Source: Glandiceps talaboti
Lineage: Eukaryota; Hemichordata; Enteropneusta; Spengelidae
Assembly: GCF_964340395.1 (NCBI RefSeq)
Contig: NC_135553.1
Span: forward strand, 28,533,949-28,597,948
Length of the DNA: 64,000 nucleotides
Direction: 5' to 3'
Position numbers and translations under genes: made by a program. Below, one piece after another: positions 29,867-42,360 of the stretch. Numbering within the stretch: position 1 is the stretch's first letter; each line of letters begins with the position of its first letter. The notes under the pieces were generated by a model. The model saw nothing but the letters and a program-made list of their open reading frames with translations. It was not told the origin of the DNA and searched no databases.

Positions 29867-31283
29867 CAACATGTATGACGTTCTCTTGTACGCAATATTT
29901 TAGCATCCCTAGCTCCCCTTCAGTAAATATGTGCTCTCTTGCACAAACGTCATTTCGCGTCATACAAAATCTGCTGTTACGTCAAAGAGCATCATCAAAG
30001 TTTTGTGTAGTTTTTTGAAGAGTGACTGGTGGGTTCTCACGATGTTGACCCCGGAAACGGAAGCAAATGTTATAACCAAAGTATACGTTCTAAATATGTT
30101 GGCGAAAGAGATCAAACAGAGCTGTCCGAGAGGAGAGAGGACATAATGATGGCTTACCGCTTTATCTCGAGAAGGAAACAACAGAGTATCGGATATGTCA
30201 CGCGTGTCTAGTCTGTGGAGATTACATTTACTTTGTCACAGGTACAGAAATTTAAACTTTATCTAAATATTCAATAAGCCATTTATTATTTAATGTATTT
30301 GTTGTGATCTTGTCCATTATTACTGCCTGACGATCGTTCCGTGTACGTTCACGGTGACACAACACAGTCAGTGTCACTTATGAGCTAATTCTATTCAAGC
30401 ATCGTCATTTTCAAAATATACCGTCAGCATTGATGATAGTTTTGAATATCGTAAATACCAAATAACACCATTACTTATGACCCATCACCATTCTTAGGAT
30501 TAAGCTCACAAGCGACTTTAAGCTGTAATCATTAGCACATTCCTGATGTCGACTAAATTGTGTGTTTTGCTTAACTGTTAAATGTCAGCCCCAACAATTC
30601 CCCATAATTGTTCAAAATGTTTTGGGTTAGATTTCAAGCTAACTGGTTGATTAGTCTGCACAAACTTTAGTGTAATTACACGAGTACAGTTGTATTATAC
30701 TGAGGCTCAGTACAGAGTGCAATAGTGGCAAACGTTTGAGTGATAAATAACACAAATTATTATGATAAATGTCATCAGTGACTGAAAGTGAAATAGTGTT
30801 TTGAAGTTTTTATTTTTTCGTTTACTCAGTTTTAATACATGAAACCAATAATTTTGAAATCAGTATTGACCCTTTTGAACTTTTAAGGTCATGTCCCCAG
30901 ATAACCAGCTGTGAAAATGTAACTAGATTAATACATGCGATACTGAGCTGCCAAGTGAATCTGTTTACAGGGACATGATGACGATGAGTGATAAATGCCA
31001 ATGTTGTTATTTGGAGTTGTTATTTCCCATTCCATTTTGTAGAGTGTAAAGTTGTAGTAGTGTTTATTTTTATTTTTCAATTCCAAAATGTTTTACATTC
31101 ATTGCAGGTTAATGCAAGCAATAATATTCAAACTGAAAGTTGTCAAATTGAGAAACATCTAATTCTACTTATGTTTTTTTAGCCGGGGGGGGGGGGGTAA
31201 AAAGTGACCCTCCCTCAATTTCCTTTCTCTAACAAATGACCATGCCCTGTAAAAAGATTTTAGTGAAAAACATTTTTAACTGC
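29867..31283. other. Unclassified non-coding DNA
   Basis: No convincing gene. A poly-G run lies near 31184-31197. The rest shows no structure that I can name. Confidence 0.4.
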
Positions 31284-31365
31284 CTCCCTGTGGCATAGTT
31301 GTTAGAGCTCAAGATTAGTAGTCAGGAGGTCCTGGGTTCAATCCCACTAGAAACAGATAATTTTT
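31284..31365 (+). mobile_element. tRNA-derived SINE head
   Basis: A-box-like TGGCATAGTTGTTAGAGC and B-box-like GGGTTCAATCCC at the spacing of a Pol III promoter; overall tRNA-like but not a foldable tRNA gene. The downstream body is not delimited. Confidence 0.55.
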
Positions 31366-31663
31366 CTGTAGTAAGATCCCACCACATTGATAATTTTTAA
31401 AGGCATCACAGTGAGTTTGTGTTTGTATCAATGCCTGTGTTTGGATCTATTGGCTGAGCTGAAGGCCAGAACTGCCAAAGCCTAGATGGAGTGCAGAACT
31501 GACAACCCCAGGGCCGGATCAACATCTCCACTCCACCACATTATTACCAATATCATGTAATGTTGTTCCCCATTACTACTGTGAGACCCACTCCGCTCCT
31601 CACACCAATTTCTATTTTCTAAAATATGGCCCTCCCTGAGGACCCATTTGGAAAAAGTAACCC

Positions 31664-32969
31664 CAGGGTTCGTACACTTAAAGCAAAACAAAATTCCAGG
31701 ACTTTCCAGGGGTTTTTCGTCAGTTTTCCAGGGGTATTCATATTGATTTTGACCATTTTCCAGGGGTGTTGACACTATAGTATATTTTTTGAATGACATC
31801 TAATTGTCTGATGTGGACGAGAAAAATCAACAACAGTTCCCATATGTCACAAAACATTTTAAAGACAATCGACACTATGCAAGATATTGGTTTAAAAACC
31901 ACGTTTACACGCTAAGATTAACGGAGAAACCTCTGTCCTACCCCCTAGCTAAGTAGCCGTTTCGTCAAGCTGGTGCATTGATCGTGTAAGATTGAGTCGC
32001 AGCATTCGTCAGTCTAATTCAGACATATCCAGAAAAATAAATCAAAAAGTAAAGTTTGTCCTCATTATTGTTTGGTTTGATGTTACTAGATTTATAAGCG
32101 ACCTAAAATAATATTTTTCTTCAAAATTTAGAATAAAAACGTCATTTACGTAACGAAATTTCGAGCTATGAATAATTGAATACATTCATCGCTTGCGTCT
32201 CGATGTTTATGTACCGATGCCACGAGTTGCGGAACATCGCGATTTCAACTCAACTTGACCATTGACGAATGTTACTGTACCGACAACATAAAACAGTAGT
32301 TTATTCTTTTAGAACATGTAACACAAATACCCATTTATCGACGACATAAAAGTCACAACCGTACTTCCACAACCCGGAAATTCAACTGCACTTCTCTAGG
32401 CCCTAGCCCTAGCTTGTAGTATCAGTCGACTCGTGCGCCGAACTTGTAACAATTTCTAATCGAGGTTGATGATGCTTTGATACTCGCTACAGTGTTACGA
32501 TAATCTTGTTAACAGACCTACTGTACATGTTACCCCGGCCGGGACTGTTACAATATCATGTCCCTGAAATGACGACTGGGAGATGTACGGAGTAGCAATA
32601 TATGCAAGATCGAAAGGAACACTGCGGCGCCCATTCAACTAATACGCACGGTTTGTGGGGCAAAGTGTCTCGTGGAACGATCGCTTGACTGTCTGGGTTC
32701 AATCGGCGTGAATTTTGATTCATCACCCAGCGTGGCGAAAGACTTTGAAAATATTTTCGCGATTTCACATTTACGAGATTCAAAATCATATGAATGGGTG
32801 GCTCGAGCACGGACATGACGATCGTCAATATTAATCGATCGATTGAACATGATCATTTTCCAGGGTTTTCCAGGGGTAGGGCGCATTTTTCCAGGGTTTT
32901 CCAGGGTTTTCCAGGGAGGGTTTGAAATTCCAGGGTTTTCCAGGGTTTTCCAGGACCGTGCGAACCCTG
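31664..32969. mobile_element. Non-autonomous DNA transposon, 1306 bp, TSD TAACCC
   Basis: Begins CAGGGTTCGTAC and ends GTGCGAACCCTG (inverted ends). Flanked by the 6-bp duplication TAACCC (31658-31663 and 32970-32975). Both terminal regions contain clustered CCAGGGGTTTT / TTTTCCAGGG subrepeats. No transposase-like ORF inside. Superfamily not determined. Confidence 0.75.
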
Positions 32970-33139
32970 TAACCCCCCCCGACCTTGTAATTTCTCAGGG
33001 CTCTATTACATAGCTATTCTATCACCAATTTCTACTATTGGTTCCTATGTTGAGTGTTTTTTTCATGTTCATTTTGAGATTAAAAATGATGAACTAACAT
33101 TATTCTGTTTGATGTTTATGTTGACAGGACAGGTCAGCC

Positions 33140-33430
33140 GTGTTTTATTTAATACTCAATATCCATAAGCTGGTTAATATTCCTGGTAGGCCTATCGTCT
33201 CAGCTTGTAACTGCCCTAAGGAACACATCGCGCGTTATGTGGATGCCATTTTGCGACCCATTGTTGCATCTCAGCCCACCTACATTAAGGATACGAACCA
33301 TGCTTATGGCTTCCAATTCCAACTATGTAAGCCACGGTACTCTTTCCTATGGACGTTAAGTCCTTGTATACTTCCATACCACATAATGAAGGTTTAGTTG
33401 CACTCGAACACTACCAGTACCTACACTAGA
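33140..33430 (+). pseudogene. Penelope-like retroelement reverse transcriptase fragment
   Basis: Codes for INIPGRPIVSACNCPKEHI-like and PTYIKDTNH segments, then, after a frame change near 33345, a MDVKSLYTSIPHNEGL segment (RT motif A). These are signatures of Penelope-like reverse transcriptases as I know them. Only about 95 codons survive, with a frameshift; no GIY-YIG endonuclease seen. Confidence 0.7.
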
Positions 33431-33479
33431 CCCTCGTATCCACGTTCTACTGAGACTGGGGAGTGCCCAGATTTTACTT

Positions 33480-33580
33480 GGGGGGGGGGGGAAGGATTTT
33501 CCGGGGGCCATCAATTTTTCTCAGGAAAAATTATGGGGGGGGGGGGCTAAACAAAAATTTCACAAATTTCTGGGGGGGGG
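33480..33580. repeat. Poly-G tracts in a dispersed repeat
   Basis: Three runs of eight or more G in 100 bp. Similar G-runs recur at 31184, 41640, 51049 and in the 54940/59690 region, all within non-coding repeats. Confidence 0.6.
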
Positions 33581-34080
33581 GAGGTCATGAAAAAACAACA
33601 TGATTATTTAATGCCACATAAATCGACCTGCAATTCTGACACTTCTCAAAGTAACTTGTCTGCGAGGATGTACAAGACTTGTTTCATCACAATCACTTAT
33701 CTATCAGTCAAAGTATAACAAGCGCAAATGTTGATAGTTAAATTATTTCAGTTTTTGACTATTCCTTGTAACAATAAAAATGTTCACATTTATACTTGCA
33801 TTATTGACAAGCTGAGCAACACAAATTGACATTGGAACTAAAGTTGTATTCAATACGCATCTCAAAAAATAGAACAGTTGTGAAGTATTTAAAGTATATC
33901 CGCATTGCCCAATGGAAATATGTTGTGTGAAACGACTTAAAGTCCAGAAGTGATATTGTAATTTTTCCCTTCTTCATATCAGTACATTCCATACAGTTGC
34001 AGAACCATTGGTGCTATTTTTAAGTTTTATGCATAAAAACTTTGAATTTTTTATGAGTATTACATTTTCGAAATATTCGT

Positions 34081-34195
34081 ATGCATGCATGCATGCATGC
34101 ATGCATGCATGCATGCATGCATACATACATACATACATACATACATACATACATACATACATACATACATACATAGATAGATAGATAGATAGATA
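34081..34195. repeat. Compound microsatellite (ATGC)n-(ATAC)n-(ATAG)n
   Basis: Ten ATGC units, then about thirteen ATAC units, then ATAG units. A short (ATGC) piece recurs at 34222-34234. All ORFs here are artefacts. Confidence 0.95.
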
Positions 34196-34899
34196 CGAGT
34201 ATTAAATTTTCGAAATATTCGTATGCATGCATGCAATGAAATGTAATGAAATAGCCATGGCAATATACGAAGCCTTTTAACTTTAGGGTGGGGGGGGGGA
34301 GCGCTGTAATTTTGGTGACCCCCTGCAACAAAATAAATAAAATAAGTAGCCTGCCCCAGATTTCTTTGTTTTTTTATAATGACCCCCACCCCCTAAAAAG
34401 CAAAAACAAAACCCACTTAAAGTGCCGTGGTAATTAACTTTTCACTCAAAACAAATTCACAATTCAACTTTGATTCATTCAATATAAAATATACATTTAT
34501 TGAGAAAGATAGTTGTGCTGTAAAGAACAATTATTTAGTATATATGCAAAAGCAATCGGACAGTAAAGGATGTGTAATTACCAACATACCAGTTCAAAAT
34601 ACATTCTCACTGGAGAGAAGAGGGATGTTCAAATCTGATTTGGTTCTAAGTAACATTTGTATTCATGTCTAACTATAAGTAGATACACTGTTTGGAAGCG
34701 TTGGTATGCTTCACAGTTTGCATTGATTTGTAAAAAGTGAAAGTCTTACATGGCAGAAGTACCTCCATGTTATGGTTGTGTCTGTATTTGTATTAATATG
34801 GTACTATTGGGAAAAGCTTTCAGTACAAATGTCAAATAGATATTGTTCATTTCTTTAGTATCGCTGAAATATGTAGATGTCAATTCCCTAGTATCAATC

Positions 34900-35140
34900 C
34901 TTTGAAACCTATTAAACTTGCAAGGGGAGGCATGGGAATTATGATGGTCTGAAAGGGGTGGACACGAAATATTTTATCTATGATTTGAACCAAATTAAAC
35001 ATCAGGAGCGATCGTTTACCGAGTACATTTGAACTTTTCTAAAGCATACTACCATTGCAGGAGTTATTTAGAAACGCCTGTGATCAGAACGTCGTTTTAT
35101 CATTGGTGGACAACGAAAACTGACTTTGAAGGTGCCGAAA
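34900..35140. repeat. Dispersed repeat family B, partial copy
   Basis: 'gaaccaaattaaacatcagg' and 'gcatactaccattgcaggag' are reverse complements of segments near 39150 and 38270. 'cgtcgttttatcattggtgg' matches 38215-38250 inverted. Confidence 0.65.
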
Positions 35141-35689
35141 AAAGTATACTTCTTATCACTACGAACTGACAAACATCGATACAAAAACAACACCGGATCT
35201 GTCTGAAGTATTAAAGTTGACGCGACTCTCTGATCAGTTTGTTTATGTCTGTGAAAGTTAGTCATGATCCAACATAAAATTCAAGTGAACGCTTATAGAT
35301 TATTTTTGAATTTGGCGCTAAAAGTCGAATTCGATCATTAGTAGGCTTATGCAATATTTTAAATCAGTACATGTATTCTTTGACAGGTTATACTAGTACA
35401 ATAAGTGCATTGGACATCATGTTATTACATGAAACTTGTCTCATTCTTCTGATTGCAAGGAGCAAGCAAATTTTCTCTCGGCTATGCATGGCCACAACAC
35501 GCAGCAAGATATTAAACTCACACAGTACACTAGCAATATTCCAGTCTGCACCGAATAACATCAGAGAACATGGGGCTTCCAGACATATATTTATTCATTA
35601 CTTTGAATATAGCTTAAAATTTGTTTTAACACTAAATAAATAAATAAATACGTCAGCGTCTTTCGTGAACTAGAGGGTTCATGTACACA

Positions 35690-37600
35690 TCTTATATCAC
35701 AAGGTAAGGGGTGGACCATTTGATATCCTGGGCGGGGGGGGGCTTGGAAGATTTCGGGGGGAAAAAAAGATGCCAAATGGAGTTCCTTGAAAAAAAAAAT
35801 CCGGACATGAGTGGGTGATGGAAAAAGAAAGATGGACCACTGCTGCTAGAAAAAAATGTCTTGGCAGGAAAATGATGCACAAGTTCGAGTGTACTGTTCA
35901 ACCTGCTCGTACCTCTCCAGTCTGATTAAAATCATCGTTTTGTGTCGTTTGTTTTCGTACCGAGTGATCGCCGCCTTAAAGCATTTAGACGCTGTCACCA
36001 CATCGGATTTTAATCAGATTGGTACCTCTTCAACCAGGGACCAGTCAGTTTCGTTGGCCTGTGGTACATATATATATTTGTCCTTGTCTCTGTTTCTTTC
36101 ATACATTTTTTAAATATTACTTCATGTAAGGGTTCAAACATAACTATACATAAAATTATACGTATTACCTAGCTACCACACTAGTTACAGAACATGCCAT
36201 GTAAATGTTTGGCTGTTTCACAATCAGTGCTTCATTTATCTTGCACTTTGTGGCAAAAGTGAACTTGAAGGTTTTGTAATGGTAATCTTCATACTATTAG
36301 ATAGTTTATAAAATAACTTAATCTAAATTGTTCTAGTCTCTTCAGTATGAATTTGTCAGAAGGGATGATATACTTACTAAGTACTTCCTATTTCGGACAC
36401 TACATGTATCGACACTACGAATCAAATTCAAGTTTCTATTGTACACTAGCTATGCCCTCCTAAAGTGCTCTAACATACCAGTGACTTTACTACACATGCA
36501 ATATCAATGCCCTTATACCAATGTTACAGGCCCACTTTTATAACATGGAAAACTTATTTAAAAAGTTACACTTACTTTAGCTTTTCGAAGCTTGGCAATA
36601 CTACCTCAGAGGCTATGAATAACCTAACAATTGCCTAAATAGAAACAAAAAACTCCAGATCTGCCAGGGGGAAACCCCTTGGACTCCCTCACCCCAGAGG
36701 CCACTCATTCATTAAACCAACAATAAGATTCACCAAAATTCGTAAAAAACTTCAAAAGCTTCTAGGGTAGACCCCTAGGACCCTCATAAGAGGCAGACAT
36801 GTCCCAGTCTCAAATCAAAGTTCTTTCCTCCACCTCTTACTGTCAAGATGCCATGAAGCTTTATTTCAAAAATGTTTCAACCATATGTAGTTGCTTTTTA
36901 CATGTTAGAGCTGTCTTGTAAAGCATACAAATTATTGTCTGAAAGTGTCTGTGAATAGCCTAAAAATTGCCTTTAGGAGTAAAAATCCTCCAGGGCTTCA
37001 AGGGGGAGACCCCCTAGAACCCCCCCCATACACACACTCACACAAGAGGTGGACATATCCCAGTCTCAAAGCTCTTCCCTCTACAGCTTACTGTCAAGAT
37101 ACTATGAAACTTTATTCACGGTGGTCAGTGACTTTTTGTCGGGAAATGGAAAAAAACACTGACCACCTCCCTATCCCCCAGGCTGGAGAAACTGGCCGGT
37201 CTGTTTGAATGTTTGAGCTAAGCAATCAAGTTTCCGATTTGCATTTTCAGAATGTCATCATACCATGGCATAAAAACTGTCAATGATGTTTATTTAATTG
37301 AAAATCAAACATGTATTGAAATATGTAGTTTTCTAAATATAATCTGTGCGTGACAGAACAGCATCTTTTTACTCTCTCTATTATCCTGTGCGAAAACCAA
37401 ACAGAAAATTGTGGCAACAAAAGTAGGTGTTCAACATTGACGTATAAAAAATCCGGATATCTGAAAGAAGGAAAGAAAAAAAGTTGCCAGCATGGGCGAA
37501 GGAGAAAAAAATAATTCACAGGCAAGCAGGTGGGGAAAAATGACTCTCCACCAATCTTCCAAGCCCCCCCCCCAGGATATCAAATGGTCTACCCCTAATT
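35690..37600. repeat. Inverted and duplicated repeat region
   Basis: 35711-35790 ('ggaccatttgatatcctggg') faces its reverse complement at 37430-37600. Between them, 36650-36800 and 36960-37100 are related direct copies ('gaccccctagaacccc'). Nothing coding recognised. Confidence 0.5.
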
Positions 37601-38277
37601 GGTATTTCTGTAAAACTCAATCGTATCATGAGCAGTGATGGTTGTGATAGTCTCATATACAGTCATAGTCTATCTGCTAGACCTCGGATGTTCTTCCGAT
37701 AGAATACGACACACGACCGAACATCGCTATCGAGGATGGCACATTCAGTTCGGGCAAGCCCTCACTGCGAACTTCGTTCGCTTATAGTATCGAAAGAAAA
37801 GCCCGAACGTCTAGCAGCAAGACTAATACAGCCACTGCGTCACTGTCATTTGTAATGGGGTGGTAGAAATATTGGCATAAAATTGTTTTCAATTTGTTAA
37901 AAGCCTCCTCAATAGGATTGAGTTCGATCCCAATGTCCTCAAGCTAAATTGGCCAAAAGTCGTTCACCTTCATACTACAACTATGTCGCCAGGTGTTAGG
38001 GCTGGTTGTCCGTCAACAGTATAAGCTTCAGCGGCCTCAACAAAGTATCTTACATGTTCATTAGTGTTACCCGGACCTCGAATAACATCACTGTACTTCA
38101 CGCCGTCAAATCCGATTGTCACGTACTTGCCCAGTTCTACAGTTCTACGGAAAATGTTATGTCAGTTTGACAGTGATAACAAATAGACAATTTTCGGCAA
38201 TTTCAAAGGCATTTTTCATTGTCCACCACTGATAAAACGACGTTCTGATCATAGGCGTTTCTAAATAACTCCTGCAA

Positions 38278-38356
38278 TGGTAGTATATTCAGTGATGAGG
38301 TGGGTTACTGCAAAGCGAATGTGTTTGTGTATGCCTAAATTTCTCTTCCCCCTGCC

Positions 38357-38387
<31 letters not shown>

Positions 38388-38869
38388 CAGGAGCAGTCGT
38401 TACATTGTACGTTTGCAAAACTGTTAAGTTCATTTACTACCATACATTTTAATGTGTCATTTTACAGTACCCCCCCCCCCCTCCCGTACTTCATAGATGT
38501 ACAGTATGGGTACTACGCACTACATTAAACTAACAGTGGAAATCAACTTCAGCGTCCATACATAACAATGAGAGATTTCTTTACAAATGTAGATGTGGGC
38601 TTTCCAAAAAAGGTCTCACATTGGGCTGTAACCTGTACTTGGAAATATTTAGCGGGCAGGGTTTTCTCTTTTCAATCTTGATTTTCGGGGGAAATAGCGT
38701 CCCGTATGATAGCTAGTGGGGAGGGTGTGAGAGGGGGTGTCCCCATTTCTTCAAATAAGGACATGTAGGAGGCCAATTTGGGGCATGAAATTTCAAACCA
38801 TACACATTATCGAATGCCATAGAGTACTTGAAAATTGACTTCAATACCCCAACTGTACTCTCAATATGG

Positions 38870-38943
<74 letters not shown>

Positions 38944-39076
38944 GACATGCATACATACATACATACATACATACAGAGACAGAGAGATAGAGTGAGACAT
39001 ACAGAAACAGGCAGACAGGGGAAGGCATGCATAAATACGTTCGCATTGCTGCCATCCACCTCATTACTGAAGATAG
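38278..39076. repeat. Foldback element of family B with inverted ends
   Basis: The start ('tcagtgatgaggtgg', 'gcgaatgtgtttgtgtatgcc', then CTGTCTGTCTG) and the end ('ggcatgcataaatacgttcg', 'ccacctcattactga') are inverted copies of about 60-100 bp. A (GA)n tract (38876-38933) and ATAC repeats lie inside. Confidence 0.6.
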
Positions 39077-39250
39077 GGGTTCAAAGTTATTGCGGCGAAG
39101 GTGCGAGAAATTCTTTAATGTATTCTCTGTAAACGACCGCTCCCGAGGTTTAATTTGGTTCAAATCATGAGCAAAATATTTCGCCAGCCCTCCTTTCAGA
39201 CCATCAGAATTTTCACCCCCCCCCCACACCTGCCATAAATTCTGACCCCA
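39077..39250 (-). repeat. Family B end segment
   Basis: Contains 'ggtttaatttggttcaaatc' and 'gccagccctcctttcagacc', also present near 40820-40910 and, inverted, near 34930-35010. Confidence 0.55.
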
Positions 39251-39683
39251 GCCTAGGTCAAGATATGTTATTTCATGATGTGAATATTCAAACGAAAATT
39301 GAATGTGGATGCATTTGGTTTATTTTTGTGATAAAATCACGTAGTTCTTGTTTTCTTCCATCATATATCATGAATATATCGACTCTGAATATAACCCAGA
39401 GTGTTATTCCTTTATGTGTTTAGCAACAAAGGATCGCCCTTGTCAAATTTGAAAGACATAAAAGATCCGACTTTATATCACCGTGGCTAATTTATTACAT
39501 CATCAGCCAAACAGAACAGCACACAAATAAACAAAACAAAAACACATCTCTATCGCCCATTTAAAAGCTATTATTCGTTGTGTGCAACCACTTCCTCTGT
39601 TTTAACATGCGCTCAAGAAGCTTTAGTTCTCCCCGGTCGATCACCGTTGTCATCCCTAGCTTACTAATTATGTGGAGTCATGA

Positions 39684-40035
39684 TGGGTGAATGGCTAGCG
39701 TGACCGGCTTGGAATCTACAGGTTGCAGGTTCGAGCCCCGTCGCTGCCTGCTGTTCGTTTCTGAGTGGCTAAAGTCCTTGGGCAAGATTTGAACCAAGAC
39801 TGTGCCTCAGTCAACCCAGCTGTATAACTGGGGACCTGGTAGGATGTAGGTTGCAATGTGAAGGCTTTAATCCTATGCGCTTAAACGGCTGCAATGGATT
39901 GTATGCTCCCCGGGGAGTTGAGGAAGACTAAAGGGCCGTTGTGCCGTTCTGATCCGAGCGAGGCGGGTAATAATTGTAAAGCGCTTTGAGCACGGAGTGG
40001 GAAAGCGCTATATAAGAAACCAACATTATTATTAG
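39684..40035 (+). mobile_element. tRNA-derived SINE, full length
   Basis: The head has an A-box-like segment (GAATGGCTAGCGTGACC) and a B box (GGTTCGAGCCCCG). The body ends in GTAAAGCGCTTTGAGCACGG, GAAAGCGCTATATAAGAAACC and a TTATTATTAG tail. The tail type is widespread in metazoan SINEs. No ORF. Confidence 0.75.
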
Positions 40036-41754
40036 AATCTGAAGAAACCTTGCATGACGAAATATGATGTAGGGCATGACGCGTCGTGATGTAGTTGGAT
40101 TGATGATCAACCATACTTAGGGGTACCAAGAACTTCAACTATGTACACCAGTTTGGTAGTAGTACAGATTGATTCATCGTCAAGAGTTTGATCATTCGTG
40201 CATTTCTGTTCATGAATTGAAGGCATATTGCGTTATCATTTGACGTTCCTGACTTGTAATTTGACGGATCTAACTTATCACCAGTGCCGTAGCCTGACCA
40301 AATTGCCAAGGGGGCAGAACTTTGTCTTGGATTTAAAATTTAGAAAAGTGCTAATTTACATAAATTAGCATATATAATGATAGCAAAATATTTCAGGTCA
40401 AGTTTAGATAGAACTTATTCAGTCATCTTGATACTATCTCATGTAATTTGTCTGCACAGCTACAGTTAGGAAATGTACACAATTTACGGTTAAACAAATG
40501 GTGTAGTTCCTCTCACCCTCTCTTCTCAAAAAATGTTAAGCCCCGCCAATTGAAACTCAAGCATTATTTTAGCCAGCCCTTCTGTCACCTACACTACAGT
40601 GGATATATAAATCATATGGTACAATGATGCATTGGAAGGAGACAACTCCAAAGGTGAAAAAAATTGAAAATAAGACAGTGACATTTAGAGGCATAAAATA
40701 TCAAACCATAGACATAATAAAATACCAGAATTGAAACAATTATGCTATGCATTACATATTCTCTGGAAGTGTATTTTGTTGTGGCAAAGCTGAAAGATAT
40801 TATGCGGATGTGCACATGGTAAATGACTTCTCCTGAAGTTTAATTTGGTTCCAAAAAATCCCAAATAAAGAGCAAAACATTTCAAGACTTTCAGACTTTT
40901 GATGGCCCAATGGTCGTAAACTTTTATTCGATTCTTTTTAGTGCACATTGGATATTTAATCTCAATTCATGCTTGTATGCAACATCAGAGCCAAGTAAAC
41001 CACTGTATAAGATATTATATAATTTGGAATAGACTCAAATATATATTGTTACATGTACTATTCAGAAAATATAAAGAAATATCCTTAATTTTGAAAAAAA
41101 TGCAAAGCCCCCATGAGGATATATTGCCCATCACCAGAAAAAAATATATGGGTAGGTTGAACAGCTTTTTCATTTTTTCTGGCCAAATGTCGTATCTTTC
41201 AAAGTAGTTGCCGAAAAGATGTCACATTCAAAGTAAAAACAATGGATGGTGCTTTCTCAAATAAGTAACACAACAAAATAATCATTTTCTTTACCCAACT
41301 CCCAAAACTGTTATGGCCTCGTTTATGTCGGAACCCAAGGTGAATTCTCCTTGTCATTATCATTATAATGGAAATTGAAGTTTGGATTTTGATGTCGAAG
41401 GTACAGCTCTGTTTACAAATTCAGGGCCATTCTTTCCATAGCAAATTGTCGCTTCAAAATGAATTGCGGAATAACGCTAGTGTCAGTGTGCAATGAGATA
41501 ATTATATCAAACAACATTTTAAGCCAGCGTACAATAGCGATATAAGATACATATTAGCGAGGAGTCAGTGTACAGTCACTTTCATTTAAATCGCGCATGC
41601 TAGGAATCGTCACGTAAATAACGATTTTCCAAAATCTCGGGGGGGGGGGGGGCAGCTGCCCCCCTTGCCCCCCCCCCCGCAGGCTACGGTACTGATCACT
41701 TGACGTTCCTGACTTGTCAATTGACGAGTTCGACTTTTGACGTGGATTACGCTC
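40036..41754. other. Non-coding DNA with family B remnants
   Basis: 40580-40920 holds diverged family B sequence. Poly-G and poly-C runs at 41640-41690. Otherwise nothing recognised. Confidence 0.4.
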
Positions 41755-42360
41755 CATAGTACACACGTTAACCATAACAATCGCATATGTCCTGTAAAGC
41801 TTGTTCAATAATTTGCACAATTAATGATTCTTGTTAATTAGGCTATATCTTACGATTGCATACTTGAATTTCAATACAATTCAGTACATACATTAACCAT
41901 AACAAATTGTGTATGTATAAAGTTAGTTGATGTACCTTACAGTGTTAATGAATAATTTGCATAATTAATGATTTCCGGTAATACTTCAATTTCAATACAA
42001 TTTAGTACATACGTTAAACATAACAGAGTGCATATCTCCTATAAAAGTTGTTGATTTCGCTTAAAGATTATGTGAATAATTTGCATAATTAATTATTTTC
42101 GGTAATTAGGCTATACCTTAAGACAGCATACTTCAATTTCAATATAATTTACTTCATACATTAAAACGTTTATACGTACCATTACGGTGTTAATAACTAA
42201 TTTGCATGATTAATGATTTTCGGTAATTAGGATATATCATAAGAATGCATACTTGAATTTCAATATAATTTCGTACATACGTTAACCATAACAAAGCGGA
42301 TATGTCCTATAAAATTTGTTGATATAGCTTACAGTTTTAATGAAAAAATTTGTTATGCAT
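41755..42360 (+). repeat. Tandem satellite, ~120-148-bp units
   Basis: 'gttaaccataaca' or variants occur at 41768, 41893, 42013, 42161 and 42282, with 'aatttgcataattaatgatt' and 'acttgaatttcaatacaatt' between. About five diverged units. Confidence 0.8.

Noticed and set aside
31284-31365. tRNA gene
   Set aside because: A and B boxes are present but the acceptor stem does not pair; a SINE head is more likely.
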